Shown here: piece after piece, positions 1 to 9,114 of the stretch | How positions within the stretch are numbered: position 1 is the first letter of the stretch | Layout: every line of letters starts with the position of its first letter | NCBI GenBank assembly: GCA_044508625.1 | Contig: JBIQHJ010000001.1 | Location: forward strand, 238,105-302,104 | Direction of reading: 5' to 3' | Source of the DNA: Castellaniella sp044508625 | Lineage (GTDB): Bacteria; Pseudomonadota; Gammaproteobacteria; Burkholderiales; Burkholderiaceae_B | DNA: 64,000 nt | The notes under the pieces: model-generated | The model's input: only the letters and a program-made list of their open reading frames with translations | Told to the model about the DNA's origin: nothing | Databases searched by the model: none | Translations under genes and position numbers: made by a program

Positions 1-952
1 CCACGCCGTACGAGTCGGCGCCATACAGGTCGGGCGTCGCATTGGTCTTCTTGTGGAAATCATCGGTGAATTTCTTGTTTTCCGGGGTATCCAGGTCCGG
101 CGAATAACCGGCAACGGTCACGAAACCCTCGGCGGTGTTGCCCATCGCCTGGATGTTCTGCGCGGTGACGGCGACGGAGGCGCCGGCCAGCGTCATGCGG
201 CTGCGCAGCCCGTACTCCTCGAGCTGGGAAAAGAAACGCACGGTGTCGTTTCCGGCGGTGGACGTATAGATGATGTCCGGACGGCTTTGGCGGATTTGAC
301 CGAAATAGGACGTGAAATCCTTTTCGCCCAGCGGCGGAAAGAGTTCCCCCACGACATTCAGGCCGGCAGCCTTGGCCGTTCCTACGAAGCCGGCGACGGT
401 ATTGCGCCCCATCTCGTAGTCCGGGCCGACCGCCAATATGCGCGCGTCCGCTTTGTGATTCTTGATCCATTGCACCAGCCCGGTGGCCTGCATGCCGCCG
501 GGCGCGTTGACGCGGAACAGATTGGGCGAGCACCTGATGCCGGTGATGGCATCGGAGAGCGAGACGGTCGTGGACGCGAGGCGCTTGTTGCGTTCGGCCA
601 CCTGGCCCACGGCAATGGTGCCGCCGGAATTGACCACGCCGGTCAGGAAATCGACCTTGTCGCTTTGAAACAGCTTTTCCGCCTTGCGGGTCATGACCGC
701 GGGATCCGCCTCGCCGTCCTCGAAAATCAACTGGACCTGGCGGCCCGCGATCCCGCCCGATGCGTTGATTTCCTCGACGGCCAGTTCGGTGCCCCACTTG
801 ACCTGCTGGCCGATGGGCGCATAGGCGCCGGACAGCGGTGTCAACACGCCGATCTTGATGGCTTGCCCATTGGCTGCGAATGCGGGTGCGCAAGCGGCAG
901 CCACCAATGCCGCCGTGGCGCTGGCGGCCAGCCGATAAATGGCTTTGTTCAT
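1..952 (-). CDS. ABC transporter substrate-binding protein, LivK type (C-terminus off the window)
   Basis: Periplasmic ligand-binding protein of the branched-chain amino acid / aromatic acid ABC family (peripla_BP_6). The protein starts MNKAIYRLAAS and has a signal peptide ending near AFA, then IKIGVLTPLSGAYAPIGQQ and the GxELAVEEINASGGI region, all typical of LivK-like proteins. Only about 317 of the usual 380 or so codons are present because the frame runs off the left edge. The start is supported by a GGAG about 10 nt upstream. It is divergent from the furoate operon, so it may import furoate or a related acid; that role is inferred from position only. Confidence 0.9.
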   Translation of the reverse strand, partial: MNKAIYRLAASATAALVAAACAPAFAANGQAIKIGVLTPLSGAYAPIGQQVKWGTELAVEEINASGGIAGRQVQLIFEDGEADPAVMTRKAEKLFQSDKVDFLTGVVNSGGTIAVGQVAERNKRLASTTVSLSDAITGIRCSPNLFRVNAPGGMQATGLVQWIKNHKADARILAVGPDYEMGRNTVAGFVGTAKAAGLNVVGELFPPLGEKDFTSYFGQIRQSRPDIIYTSTAGNDTVRFFSQLEEYGLRSRMTLAGASVAVTAQNIQAMGNTAEGFVTVAGYSPDLDTPENKKFTDDFHKKTNATPDLYGADSYGV

Positions 953-1215
953 GATTGCGAGTCTCCGTCCTTATAGATTGAAAAAACCTCATGTGGCAGC
1001 GATTCATCTTATAGGCAGGGGGTTCGAAAACCATTATCAGCGTGTCCGCGAATTTATCTCTGGGTCTTTTTTAAGGATTTCCCGCCTGGCGGAGGTCCCG
1101 TTTTCTGCAAGTAAATCATACTGATGGGTAAATACGAGCACTGTGTGATAAAGACTTGGGCGCGGGCTTTGATCTACCATGGTCCAAATGGATGGCTCAG
1201 CCGGAAATCCGAGAC
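953..1215. promoter_or_regulatory. Divergent intergenic region between the ABC binding protein gene and hmfA
   Basis: About 260 bp without a convincing gene, AT-richer than its flanks. It must carry promoters for both directions. I see AT-rich stretches around 1070-1130 but no clear -35/-10 pair, and no operator that I can assign to the AraC-type regulator at 8.0-8.9 kb. Confidence 0.4.
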
Positions 1216-4200
1216 ATGAGTTCTGAATTGGTGAATGAAACAGGCCCGCACGTAGGCCGCCGCGCGGCGCGCATCGAGGACGCGGCCCTGTTGACCGGCC
1301 GGGGGCATTATGCGGATGACGTCGGCGTCAAGCCCGGCACACTGCAGGCCGCGATCCTGCGCGCGCCGTATGCGCACGCGGAAATCGTGTCCGTCGACAC
1401 GTCGGCCGCCGAGCGGCAGCCCGGGGTCAGGGCCGTGCTCACGGGGGCGGACGTCCGGCAATGGGCGGCCCCGTTTCCCGTCGGTGTGCAGCAGCCCATG
1501 GAGCATTGGTGCATCGCCATCGACAAGGTGCGCTACGTCGGGGAGCCCGTTGCCGTCGTGATCGCGGAAGACCGGTATCTTGCGGAAGACGCCCTGGATT
1601 TCGTGAATGTCGAGTACCGCCAGTTGCCGGCCGCCGTCGACCCCGAGGCGGCGGCCGGTGCGCAGGCTCCCGTGCTGCACGCCGCCGTGGGTTCGAACGT
1701 CGTCAGCGACCGGCATTTTTCCTATGGAGATCCGGATTCGGCCTTCGAGGCCGCCGAGCGCCGCGTCGCCCTGACGATCCACTACCCGCGCAACTCGACG
1801 ACGCCGATCGAGGGGTTCGTCGTCGTGGCCGAATACCTGGCGGGAGGCGAGGGCTACGATGTCCTGTCGAATTTCCAGGGGCCCTTCGCCATCCATACGG
1901 TGGTATCGCGCGCCCTGAAGGTCGGCAGCTCGAGGCTGCGCCTGCGTTTCGTCAAGGATTCGGGCGGCAGCTTTGGCGTCAAGCAGGCGGTATCCACCTA
2001 TGTGGCCTTGTTGTGCCTGGCGGCGCGCAAGGCCGGTGCGCCCGTCAAATGGGTGGAAGACCGCTATGAGCACCTGATGGCCTCGGCGGCCGCGCCGAAC
2101 CGGATCACGACGATAGAGGCCGCCGTTCATGCCGATGGCACCCTGGCCGCCCTGCGCTATGACCAGATGGACGACTGCGGCGCCTATCTGCGCGCGCCGG
2201 AACCGGCCACCCTGTACAGGATGCACGGCATCCTGACGGGAGCCTACAAGGTACGCAATCTGTCGGTGCGCAATCGGGTCGTGCTGACCAACAAGACCCC
2301 CAGCGCCCTGGTGCGCGGCTTCGGCGGGCCCCAGATGTACTTCGCGCTGGAACGCCTGATGCAGCGGATCGCGGTCGAGCTGGACCTGGATCCGCTGGAT
2401 GTGATCCGGCGCAATCTGATCCCGCCCGACGCATTCCCGTATCGCGCGCCCGCCGGCGCGCTGATCGGCTCCGGCAACTATCAGGAATCTCTGGCCCTGG
2501 CGATCAGCCGCGGCGAGCTCGACGAATTGCTGCAGCGCCGCCAGGCCGCGCGCGCGGAAGGCCGGCTGTACGGCATCGGCTATGCCGCCATCGTCGAGCC
2601 CTCCATTTCCAACATGGGCTACATCACGACCGTCATGTCGGCCGAGGCGCGCGCCAAGGCGGGCCCCAAGAACGGCGCGATCGCCAGCGCGACCGTCAGC
2701 GTCGACCCCCTGGGCTGCGTGACGGTGATCATCGATTCCGTGCCCGGCGGCCAGGGGCATCGCACCGCCACGGCCCAGGTCGTGGCGGACGTGCTGGGCC
2801 TCGCGCCGGACGACATCATCGTCAACACCGAATTGGACACGCAAAAGGACGCCTGGTCGATCGCGGCGGGGAACTACTCGAGCCGCTTTGCCGGCGCCGT
2901 GGCGGGCAGCGCGCATCTGGCCGCCCTGCGGATCCGCGGAAAAATGGCGCGGATCGCGGCGGACACCCTGCGGGTGTCGCCGGACTCGATCCAGTTTGCC
3001 GACGGCAAGCTCCATTCCAGCGAGGCGCCTGATCGAGCCTTGCGTTTCCATCGTGTCGCGGGACTGACGCATTGGTCACCTGGCTCGCTGCCGGACGGCA
3101 TGCAGCCGGGCCTGCGCGAAACCGTTTTCTGGTCGCCGCCACACGCCGACGCGCCCGATGAAAAGGACGTGATCAACAGCTCCGCCGCCTATGGATTCAT
3201 CTTTGACATCTGTGCCGTGGAAGTCGATCGCGCCACGGGACGGGTGCGTATCGACCGATACGTGACGTCCCATGATGCCGGCCGGCTGCTGAACCCCGCC
3301 TTGGCCGAGGGGCAGATACGGGGGGGATTCGCCCAGGGCCTGGGGGCGGCCCTGCTCGAGGAATACCGGTATGGGGCCGACGGCAGCTTCCTGTCCGGCA
3401 CCTTGGCGGATTACCTGATGCCGACGGCCTGCGAGGTGCCGGAGCCCATCATCGTGCACCTCGAAACCCCGTCGCCCTTCACGCCACTCGGGGCCAAGGG
3501 CATCGGCGAGGGCAACAACATGAGCACGCCGGTGTGCATCGCCAACGCGGTCGCCGATGCCTTGGGCGAGGCCGATGTCCGCCTGCCGCTCACGCCATCG
3601 CGCGTGCATGCGCTGCTGGCCGGGCCCGAGCCCGAACCCGAATCCGATCCCGCGCGGGTCCAGACGCCCGTCGTCCAGGCCCCGTCGCCCGCGCCCGGTG
3701 GCGGCCGCGCGAGCGCCGGCGGCGATGCGCTGCATATGGCCGGCACGGTACAGTTGGCGGCCGCGCCCGAGAAGGTCTACGCCGTCCTCATGGATCCCGA
3801 TGCGCTGGCCAGCGTGATCCCGGGCTGCCATGCCCTGGAGCGCGTCGACGAACAGACCTATCGCGCGGAAGTCACGATCGGAATCGGCGTCGTCAAGGCG
3901 CGCTACCAAGCGCAGGTCACCCTCAGCGACCTCGATCCGCCGCATGGCCTGTCGCTGGGCGGCCAGGGCATGAGCGCCCTGGGGTCGGCCCAGGGCAGCG
4001 GCAGGGTGCGCCTCGAGCCGCAAGACGGCGGCACCCTCTTGTCCTATGACTATGACGTGGCGGTCAGCGGCAAGGTGGCCGCAGTCGGCAGCCGCATGCT
4101 CGAAGGGGCCGCCAGGATCATCCTGCGGCAGCTCTTCGAGCGGCTTGGCCGCAAGGCGTCCGGCGAAACGGTGGTTGCGCGGGTCTCGTGGTGGCGGCGC

Positions 4201-4230
4201 GTGCTGGCATTTCTTGGAATTGGCCGATGA
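1216..4230 (+). CDS. hmfA: 2-furoyl-CoA dehydrogenase, molybdenum-binding large subunit fused to a CoxG/SRPBCC domain
   Basis: Catalytic subunit of a xanthine-oxidase-family hydroxylase, probably oxidising 2-furoyl-CoA to 5-hydroxy-2-furoyl-CoA. Residues about 10-125 are the a/b hammerhead domain (RIEDAALLTGRGHYADD). The Mo-cofactor domain follows, with the LVRGFGGPQ motif and the catalytic-glutamate region GAKGIGEGNN near residue 765. A Pro/Glu-rich linker then leads to a domain of about 150 residues resembling CoxG (SRPBCC fold; LAAAPEKVYAVLMDPDALASVIPGC). I chose the ATG giving MSSELVNETG; in-frame ATG 1192 and TTG 1156 are alternatives. It overlaps hmfB by 4 bp (ATGA). The hmf assignment rests on the whole five-gene order, not on this subunit alone, and a different acyl-CoA or aldehyde substrate remains possible. 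Confidence 0.8.
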   Translation: MSSELVNETGPHVGRRAARIEDAALLTGRGHYADDVGVKPGTLQAAILRAPYAHAEIVSVDTSAAERQPGVRAVLTGADVRQWAAPFPVGVQQPMEHWCIAIDKVRYVGEPVAVVIAEDRYLAEDALDFVNVEYRQLPAAVDPEAAAGAQAPVLHAAVGSNVVSDRHFSYGDPDSAFEAAERRVALTIHYPRNSTTPIEGFVVVAEYLAGGEGYDVLSNFQGPFAIHTVVSRALKVGSSRLRLRFVKDSGGSFGVKQAVSTYVALLCLAARKAGAPVKWVEDRYEHLMASAAAPNRITTIEAAVHADGTLAALRYDQMDDCGAYLRAPEPATLYRMHGILTGAYKVRNLSVRNRVVLTNKTPSALVRGFGGPQMYFALERLMQRIAVELDLDPLDVIRRNLIPPDAFPYRAPAGALIGSGNYQESLALAISRGELDELLQRRQAARAEGRLYGIGYAAIVEPSISNMGYITTVMSAEARAKAGPKNGAIASATVSVDPLGCVTVIIDSVPGGQGHRTATAQVVADVLGLAPDDIIVNTELDTQKDAWSIAAGNYSSRFAGAVAGSAHLAALRIRGKMARIAADTLRVSPDSIQFADGKLHSSEAPDRALRFHRVAGLTHWSPGSLPDGMQPGLRETVFWSPPHADAPDEKDVINSSAAYGFIFDICAVEVDRATGRVRIDRYVTSHDAGRLLNPALAEGQIRGGFAQGLGAALLEEYRYGADGSFLSGTLADYLMPTACEVPEPIIVHLETPSPFTPLGAKGIGEGNNMSTPVCIANAVADALGEADVRLPLTPSRVHALLAGPEPEPESDPARVQTPVVQAPSPAPGGGRASAGGDALHMAGTVQLAAAPEKVYAVLMDPDALASVIPGCHALERVDEQTYRAEVTIGIGVVKARYQAQVTLSDLDPPHGLSLGGQGMSALGSAQGSGRVRLEPQDGGTLLSYDYDVAVSGKVAAVGSRMLEGAARIILRQLFERLGRKASGETVVARVSWWRRVLAFLGIGR

Positions 4231-5051
4231 AGCCCTGTTCTTTCGATTACGTGCGCGCGGACCGCGTACAGGACATTTTCGAGGCTTTCGAGCACTATGG
4301 CCAGGAGGCGCGCATTCTGGCCGGGGGGCAATCCCTCATGGCCATGATCAACTACCGTCTGGCGCGTCCCAAGGCCCTGATCGATATTTCCCGCTGCGCC
4401 GAGCTGGATTACGTGCGGGTCCGGGATGGGCGTCTGGTCGTGGGCGCGGCGGTCACCCAGGCCAAGGTGCAGCAGCGCAAGGCGCTGGCCCGGGAGGTTC
4501 CGCTGCTGCAGCTCGCCTTTCCGTACATTTCCCATTTCCAGATCCGCAGCCGCGGCACGGTGTGTGGCTCCATCGCCCATGCCGACCCCAGTGCCGAGCT
4601 GCCCCTGTGCCTCACGGCGTTGCGGGGCGAGGTCGTTTTGCGATCCAGGTCGGGGCGGCGCACCCTGGCCGCGGACGAGTTTTTCACCGGCATGCTCATG
4701 ACGGCCATCGAAGAAGGCGAATTCATCGAGGAAGTGCGCTTCCCCCTGGCCGTCGATGGATGCCGCTACCGGTTCGACGAGGTGGCGATGCGGCGCGGCG
4801 ATTTCGCCATCGTCAGCCTGGCCGTCGTGGCTTCCGCCTCTGAAATCGCCCTCACCATCGGCGGCGTGGCGGATCGGCCCGTGACCCGGCGCTGGCCGCG
4901 GTCCGCCGACCTGCCGGCCGTGCTGGCGGCGTTCGCATGGGACCTGCAGGCGCAGAGCGACCCCCACGTCAGCGCGTCGTACCGCCGCCATCTGGTTCGC
5001 TCGCTGGGCCAGAGACTGATCACCGAGGTACTCGATGAAACCGTATCGTAG
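4227..5051 (+). CDS. hmfB: 2-furoyl-CoA dehydrogenase, FAD-binding medium subunit
   Basis: CoxM-type FAD subunit that passes electrons between the 2Fe-2S subunit and the acceptor. The 274-residue protein has the FAD-binding motif ILAGGQSLMAMINYRLARP near residue 35 and the second motif SRGTVCGSIAHADPSAELP near residue 110, both characteristic of molybdenum hydroxylase flavoprotein subunits. The start MKPCSFDYVRADRV overlaps the hmfA stop in an ATGA, so the two are probably translationally coupled. Its 3' end overlaps hmfC by 17 bp. Confidence 0.85.
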   Translation: MKPCSFDYVRADRVQDIFEAFEHYGQEARILAGGQSLMAMINYRLARPKALIDISRCAELDYVRVRDGRLVVGAAVTQAKVQQRKALAREVPLLQLAFPYISHFQIRSRGTVCGSIAHADPSAELPLCLTALRGEVVLRSRSGRRTLAADEFFTGMLMTAIEEGEFIEEVRFPLAVDGCRYRFDEVAMRRGDFAIVSLAVVASASEIALTIGGVADRPVTRRWPRSADLPAVLAAFAWDLQAQSDPHVSASYRRHLVRSLGQRLITEVLDETVS

Positions 5052-5571
5052 CGACACCCCGCATGCCATCGGCCTGACTTTGAACGGCCGCCAGGTCAGC
5101 GGCCAGGCCGCGCCGCGCATGCTTCTGTCCGATTTCCTGCGGCACGTGCTCGGGGCCACCGGCGTGCATGTCGGCTGCGAGCATGGGGTTTGCGGCGCCT
5201 GCACCGTGCAGGTCGACGGCGTTCCGGCGCGTTCCTGCCTGATGCTCGCGGTGCAGGCCGAAGGGCGTTCCATAGAAACCGTGGAAGGCCTGAACCGCGA
5301 CTGCGCCGTCGAGCTCACGGATTTGCAGCAAGCGTTCAAGGACCACCATGCGCTGCAGTGCGGCTTCTGCACGGCGGGCATCCTGATGTCCTGCGATGCC
5401 TATCTGAAGCAGTTTCCATGTCCGGATGAAGATCAATTGCGCGATATGCTGTCCGGCCACTTATGCCGGTGCACCGGCTACACCAACATCGTGCGGGCGC
5501 TCCAGGCCGTCGTGGCGCAGCGAAACGGGATCAAGAAGGAGGAGGACGAGAATGTTCGATCTGGGTCGTAG
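5035..5571 (+). CDS. hmfC: 2-furoyl-CoA dehydrogenase, 2Fe-2S small subunit
   Basis: CoxS-type iron-sulfur subunit of 178 residues. The N-terminal plant-type ferredoxin cluster motif is CEHGVCGACTVQVDG, and the C-terminal helical domain carries the second cluster motif with CGFCTAGI and CRCTGY. It completes the three-subunit molybdenum hydroxylase. It lies within the end of hmfB and itself overlaps hmfD by 20 bp, so A-B-C-D form one tightly packed transcript. A GAGG lies about 10 nt before the ATG. Confidence 0.88.
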   Translation: MKPYRSDTPHAIGLTLNGRQVSGQAAPRMLLSDFLRHVLGATGVHVGCEHGVCGACTVQVDGVPARSCLMLAVQAEGRSIETVEGLNRDCAVELTDLQQAFKDHHALQCGFCTAGILMSCDAYLKQFPCPDEDQLRDMLSGHLCRCTGYTNIVRALQAVVAQRNGIKKEEDENVRSGS

Positions 5572-7069
5572 CTTCGTGGCATCCGTTGAACGCAGCCCCG
5601 GCGCACTGGCCGTCGTGGATGGCGGCTTGCGCCTGACCTACGAGGAATGGTTCGAAAAGATTCGCAGGATCGAAGGCGGGCTTGGCCGACTTGGCATCGG
5701 GCATGGGGATCGCGTCCTGGCCATCATGCAGAACCGCTGGGAAATGGCCAGCCTGCACTGGGCCTGCCAGTTGCTGGGCGCGGTCATGACGCCGTTGAAC
5801 TGGCGGGCGAAGCCTGACGAGGTGGATTACTGTCTGCAGTATTCCGAGTCGCGTGCGGTCGTCTACGAGGGTGTTTCGGCGGATGCCGTCCAGGGCGCGC
5901 CGTCCGCCGGCGAGGTGCCCAGGATCGCCCTGGACGGCGCGGGCGGCGGAACCCTGCCATTCGAGGAATTGCTGGACGCCGCCCCCGCGGCGCAACTGAT
6001 CAATGCGCACGCGCAGGACTGGTCGCTGATGCTGTTCACGTCCGGCACCACGGGGCGCCCCAAGGGCGTGCCGCGCCGCCACCAGCACGAGCGCTCCGCC
6101 GCCCTGGCGCACATCGCGCAGAACCTGTATGCGCGCGGCGAGCGCACTTTGGGCGTCATGCCGCTCTATCACACCATGGGCGTGCGCTCGCTGTTGGCCA
6201 TGTCCATCCTGAACGGCTGCTTCGTCTGCGTGCGCAAGTTCGACGTGCCCCTGGCCTTGCGCTCGATCCAGCAGGAAAAGATCACCAATCTCTACCTCGT
6301 GCCGACGCTGTACCACGACATCGTCCAGCATCCGGACCTGGCGGCGACCGACATCGGCTCGGTGCGCAAGCTCGGATACGCGGGCGCCCCCATGACGGCG
6401 GCCCTGGTCAAGCGCCTGCAGGAGGTCTTCCAGCCCGAGCTGTTCGTCAATCACTACGGGTCCTCCGAGGTTTACACGTGCACGATAGAACCCGATGTCG
6501 TGGGCAAGCCGGGCAGCGCGGGGAAATCCGCGCTGAACCAGCGCATCCGCGTCATCAAGTATGGTTCGGATGACATGGACGAGCTGGCCGCGGTCGGCGA
6601 GGAAGGCCAGATCGCCGCGGATCTGGCCGGGGACGAGGCCTTCGAAGGCTATTGGCGGCGCCCGGACGCGGACGCCAAGGCGATACGCGGTGGCTGGTTC
6701 CTGACCGGCGACCTGGGCTACTACGACGAGGATGGCGACCTGTTCGTGACGGGCCGGGTGGACGACATGATCGTCAGCGGCGGGGAAAACATATCGCCCA
6801 CCGATATAGAAAGCCTGCTGTCGCTGCATCCCGCCGTCGACGAGGTAGCCGTCGTGGGCCTGCCCGACGAGCGCTGGGGCGAGAAGGTCACCGCGTTCAT
6901 CAAGGCCAGGGCCGAGGTCAGCCCCGAGGAGCTGGACGCCTATTGCCGCTCGTCGACCCTGCCCAATTTCAAGCGTCCGCGCGGCTACGTCTTCGTGGAC
7001 GAAATGCCCAAATCGCCCGTCGGCAAGATTCTGCGCCGGGTGATCAAGGAAAGGCATGCCTCCGCATGA
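5552..7069 (+). CDS. hmfD: 2-furoate-CoA ligase (AMP-forming acyl-CoA synthetase)
   Basis: ANL-superfamily ligase of 505 residues, expected to activate 2-furoate to 2-furoyl-CoA with ATP. Visible motifs are TSGTTGRPKG at 163-172 (phosphate-binding loop), NHYGSSEVYT, GWFLTGDLGYYDEDG and the C-terminal lysine motif KSPVGKILRR. The start MFDLGRSF follows a very strong AAGGAGGAGG Shine-Dalgarno, which decides it against longer upstream options. Sequence alone fits an aromatic or heteroaromatic acid-CoA ligase; the furoate assignment comes from the neighbours. Confidence 0.78.
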   Translation: MFDLGRSFVASVERSPGALAVVDGGLRLTYEEWFEKIRRIEGGLGRLGIGHGDRVLAIMQNRWEMASLHWACQLLGAVMTPLNWRAKPDEVDYCLQYSESRAVVYEGVSADAVQGAPSAGEVPRIALDGAGGGTLPFEELLDAAPAAQLINAHAQDWSLMLFTSGTTGRPKGVPRRHQHERSAALAHIAQNLYARGERTLGVMPLYHTMGVRSLLAMSILNGCFVCVRKFDVPLALRSIQQEKITNLYLVPTLYHDIVQHPDLAATDIGSVRKLGYAGAPMTAALVKRLQEVFQPELFVNHYGSSEVYTCTIEPDVVGKPGSAGKSALNQRIRVIKYGSDDMDELAAVGEEGQIAADLAGDEAFEGYWRRPDADAKAIRGGWFLTGDLGYYDEDGDLFVTGRVDDMIVSGGENISPTDIESLLSLHPAVDEVAVVGLPDERWGEKVTAFIKARAEVSPEELDAYCRSSTLPNFKRPRGYVFVDEMPKSPVGKILRRVIKERHASA

Positions 7070-7101
7070 CCCTCGATTTTCACCAAACCTAGGCAAACAC
7101 A

Positions 7102-7884
7102 ATGGATCACACGAATCACTACGATGGCTTCAGCGTACGGATCAACGCCGAGGCGCAGCGCGCCGACATCATTCTCGATCGCCCGCCCCTCAACGTCATT
7201 TCCATGCCGCAGCGCGATCAACTGCGCCAGGTGTTCGAGGCGCTGGACATCAATGACGCGGTGCGCGTCATCGTGCTGCGTGCGCAAGGGACCCATTTTT
7301 CCAGCGGCGGCGACATCAAGGGCTTCCTGGCCGCATCGCCCGAACATGTCTCCAAGCTGGCCTGGAATGTCGCGGCGCCGCAGCGCTGCAGCAAACCCGT
7401 GATCGCGGCCAACCGCGGCTATTGCTTCGGGGTTGGATTCGAACTGTCGCTGGCGTGTGACTTCCGCATCGTCACCAACACCACCCAGTACGCGCTGCCT
7501 GAGCAGAAACTGGGGCAGATCCCGGGTTCCGGCGGCTCGGCGCGCCTGCAGAAAATGGTCGGCATCACGCGCACCAAGGACGTGGTCATGCGCTCGCGCC
7601 GCATATCCGGCGAGCAGGCCTATGACTGGGGGATTGCCACGCAGTGCGTGGAGGATGCCCAGCTCGAGGAGGCGACGGACGCCATCGCCCTCGAGCTCCT
7701 GGCGTTTTCGCCCCTGGCGCAGCGCACGGCAAAGAAACTGCTGAACGAGACGGACGATGCCAGCCTGTCGATAGCCATAGAGCTCGAGGGCCACTGCTAC
7801 AGCCGCTTGCGTTCATCCGATGACTTCCGCGAGGGCGTGGAAGCCTTCCATGGAAAAAGGCAGCCCGTATTCCGTGGAACCTAG
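7102..7884 (+). CDS. hmfE: Enoyl-CoA hydratase/isomerase-family protein, probable 2-oxoglutaroyl-CoA hydrolase
   Basis: Crotonase-fold protein of 260 residues. The oxyanion-hole segment FSSGGDIKGF is near residue 70 and PEQKLGQIPGSGGSARLQ near residue 135. In the described Cupriavidus hmfABCDE cluster a crotonase-like protein in this position is proposed to hydrolyse 2-oxoglutaroyl-CoA to 2-oxoglutarate, which enters the TCA cycle. It is the last gene of the operon, 32 bp after hmfD. The hydrolase role is by analogy; the fold is certain. Confidence 0.78.
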   Translation: MDHTNHYDGFSVRINAEAQRADIILDRPPLNVISMPQRDQLRQVFEALDINDAVRVIVLRAQGTHFSSGGDIKGFLAASPEHVSKLAWNVAAPQRCSKPVIAANRGYCFGVGFELSLACDFRIVTNTTQYALPEQKLGQIPGSGGSARLQKMVGITRTKDVVMRSRRISGEQAYDWGIATQCVEDAQLEEATDAIALELLAFSPLAQRTAKKLLNETDDASLSIAIELEGHCYSRLRSSDDFREGVEAFHGKRQPVFRGT

Positions 7885-8010
7885 CGCGCCACGCCCGTTC
7901 GCGCGCACCGGGCGGGTTGGAGCCATCCGGCAGGACGGACTCGTCGATCACGGTGGGCGCCGCATCCGCTCGCGCGCACCGGGCGGGTCGGAGGGGCAGG
8001 CCGGCCGGAG

Positions 8011-8874
8011 CTAGTGGGCCTTGGGCGTCTGGTAGACGTCGACCACCTGGCGGTACTGGCTGGGCAGTACCCCGGTGTGCTGCTGGAAAAAGCGCGTGAA
8101 GTGGCTTTGCGCGTTGAATCCCAGATTGGCCGACAGGACGCTCATGGATTCGCGGGTATCCGTGATGCCGTGGATGGCTGCCTCGACTCGTAGAATATTG
8201 TTGTAGAGCGTGGGAGTCAGGTTTGTCTGTTCGCGAAACAGCTTGAAGAAGTGGGCTCGCGACAGGCACGCCTCGGACGCCAGTTCGGAAGTGTCGATCT
8301 TTGAGCCGGCATTCGCCCGCATATAGGAAACCGCGCGTCGAATCCTCGAATCCTGGATGTGCGGAAAATCATAGGCGCTGAGGTACGTCGCCCTGCGCCA
8401 TTCCGAGAAGGCGTCGATGACCAGTACCATCAGGTTCGATAGCTGCGTCTGCAGCGCGTCCTCGCTGAGTTGCCCGCCATACAGCATTGTCGTCGCCAGG
8501 CCCTCGGACAGTGTCCGGATCCGGGGCGGCAGCTCCACACAGGGTTGCGGAAAGAAATTGGGCGACTGGCTGGATATGAACGACTTGTCGATCTCGCTGA
8601 GCCAAAGGGGCTCTATGTAAAAGGCGAGGATCACCGTGTGCGGCGCATTGTGGTTGTGGTGGGTGTACGCATGGGGCTCCCAGGCGTTTATCAGGACCGC
8701 GGTGTCCGCATTCAGCGGGCAGTATCTGTTGCCCACGCGAAAGAAGGTGTCGGAGCCGCCAACCTTGATCAGCACGTGGCATTGCGAATGTGCATGGTTT
8801 ACCAGCGGATGATCCATGTTGAGCAGGGCGATGCGCCCAAACTGCCCCTGGAGAACCCGAATAGCGGATGACAT
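8011..8874 (-). CDS. AraC-family transcriptional regulator, candidate furoate regulator
   Basis: 287-residue regulator. The N-terminal half is a cupin-like ligand-binding domain (HSQCHVLIKVGG...). The last 100 residues contain two AraC helix-turn-helices, including ASEACLSRAHFFKLFREQTNLTP and LGFNAQSHFTRFFQQHTGVLPSQYR. It is convergent with hmfE and the closest regulator to the operon. AraC-type activators are known for furoate pathways in pseudomonads, so control of hmf is a reasonable inference. The 126 bp between it and hmfE carry two copies of a GCGCGCACCGGGCGGGT repeat but no gene. Confidence 0.85.
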   Translation of the reverse strand: MSSAIRVLQGQFGRIALLNMDHPLVNHAHSQCHVLIKVGGSDTFFRVGNRYCPLNADTAVLINAWEPHAYTHHNHNAPHTVILAFYIEPLWLSEIDKSFISSQSPNFFPQPCVELPPRIRTLSEGLATTMLYGGQLSEDALQTQLSNLMVLVIDAFSEWRRATYLSAYDFPHIQDSRIRRAVSYMRANAGSKIDTSELASEACLSRAHFFKLFREQTNLTPTLYNNILRVEAAIHGITDTRESMSVLSANLGFNAQSHFTRFFQQHTGVLPSQYRQVVDVYQTPKAH

Positions 8875-9072
8875 TGCTCACCTCTTTGACATGGGCGGGT
8901 GACGCCGGGGCGAAATTTGTCGGACATCACGCCCCCGCCACTCGTCAAAATAGTATCACTTATATGATGCTTCGGCCCCTGTCAATGGGCCGGACGCTGC
9001 GCGGGCCCGATGCGGCCATTTCCCTGAAATTCCCCCTTCGCATGGCGAGGAATTTCACCAAAGAGCGCTGAT

Positions 9073-9100
9073 ATCGGTATATAGTTATATATATTTCGAA
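9073..9100. promoter_or_regulatory. Probable ModE operator (molybdate box) in front of modA
   Basis: ATCGGTATATA, a 6-nt spacer, then TATATTTCGAA forms an imperfect inverted repeat close to the ModE-box consensus as I know it (ATCGnTATATA-N6-TATATAACGAT). The left arm agrees fully and the right arm at 8 of 11 bases. It lies 15-42 bp before the modA ATG, where a molybdate-loaded ModE would block transcription. A modE gene is present 4 kb away. Confidence 0.75.
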
Positions 9101-9114
9101 ACGAGGCAGAGGTC

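Noticed and set aside
60..1034. 324-codon minus-strand frame over the first kilobase
   Set aside because: It is an out-of-frame, Arg-rich shadow of the LivK-type gene, whose own frame runs off the window.
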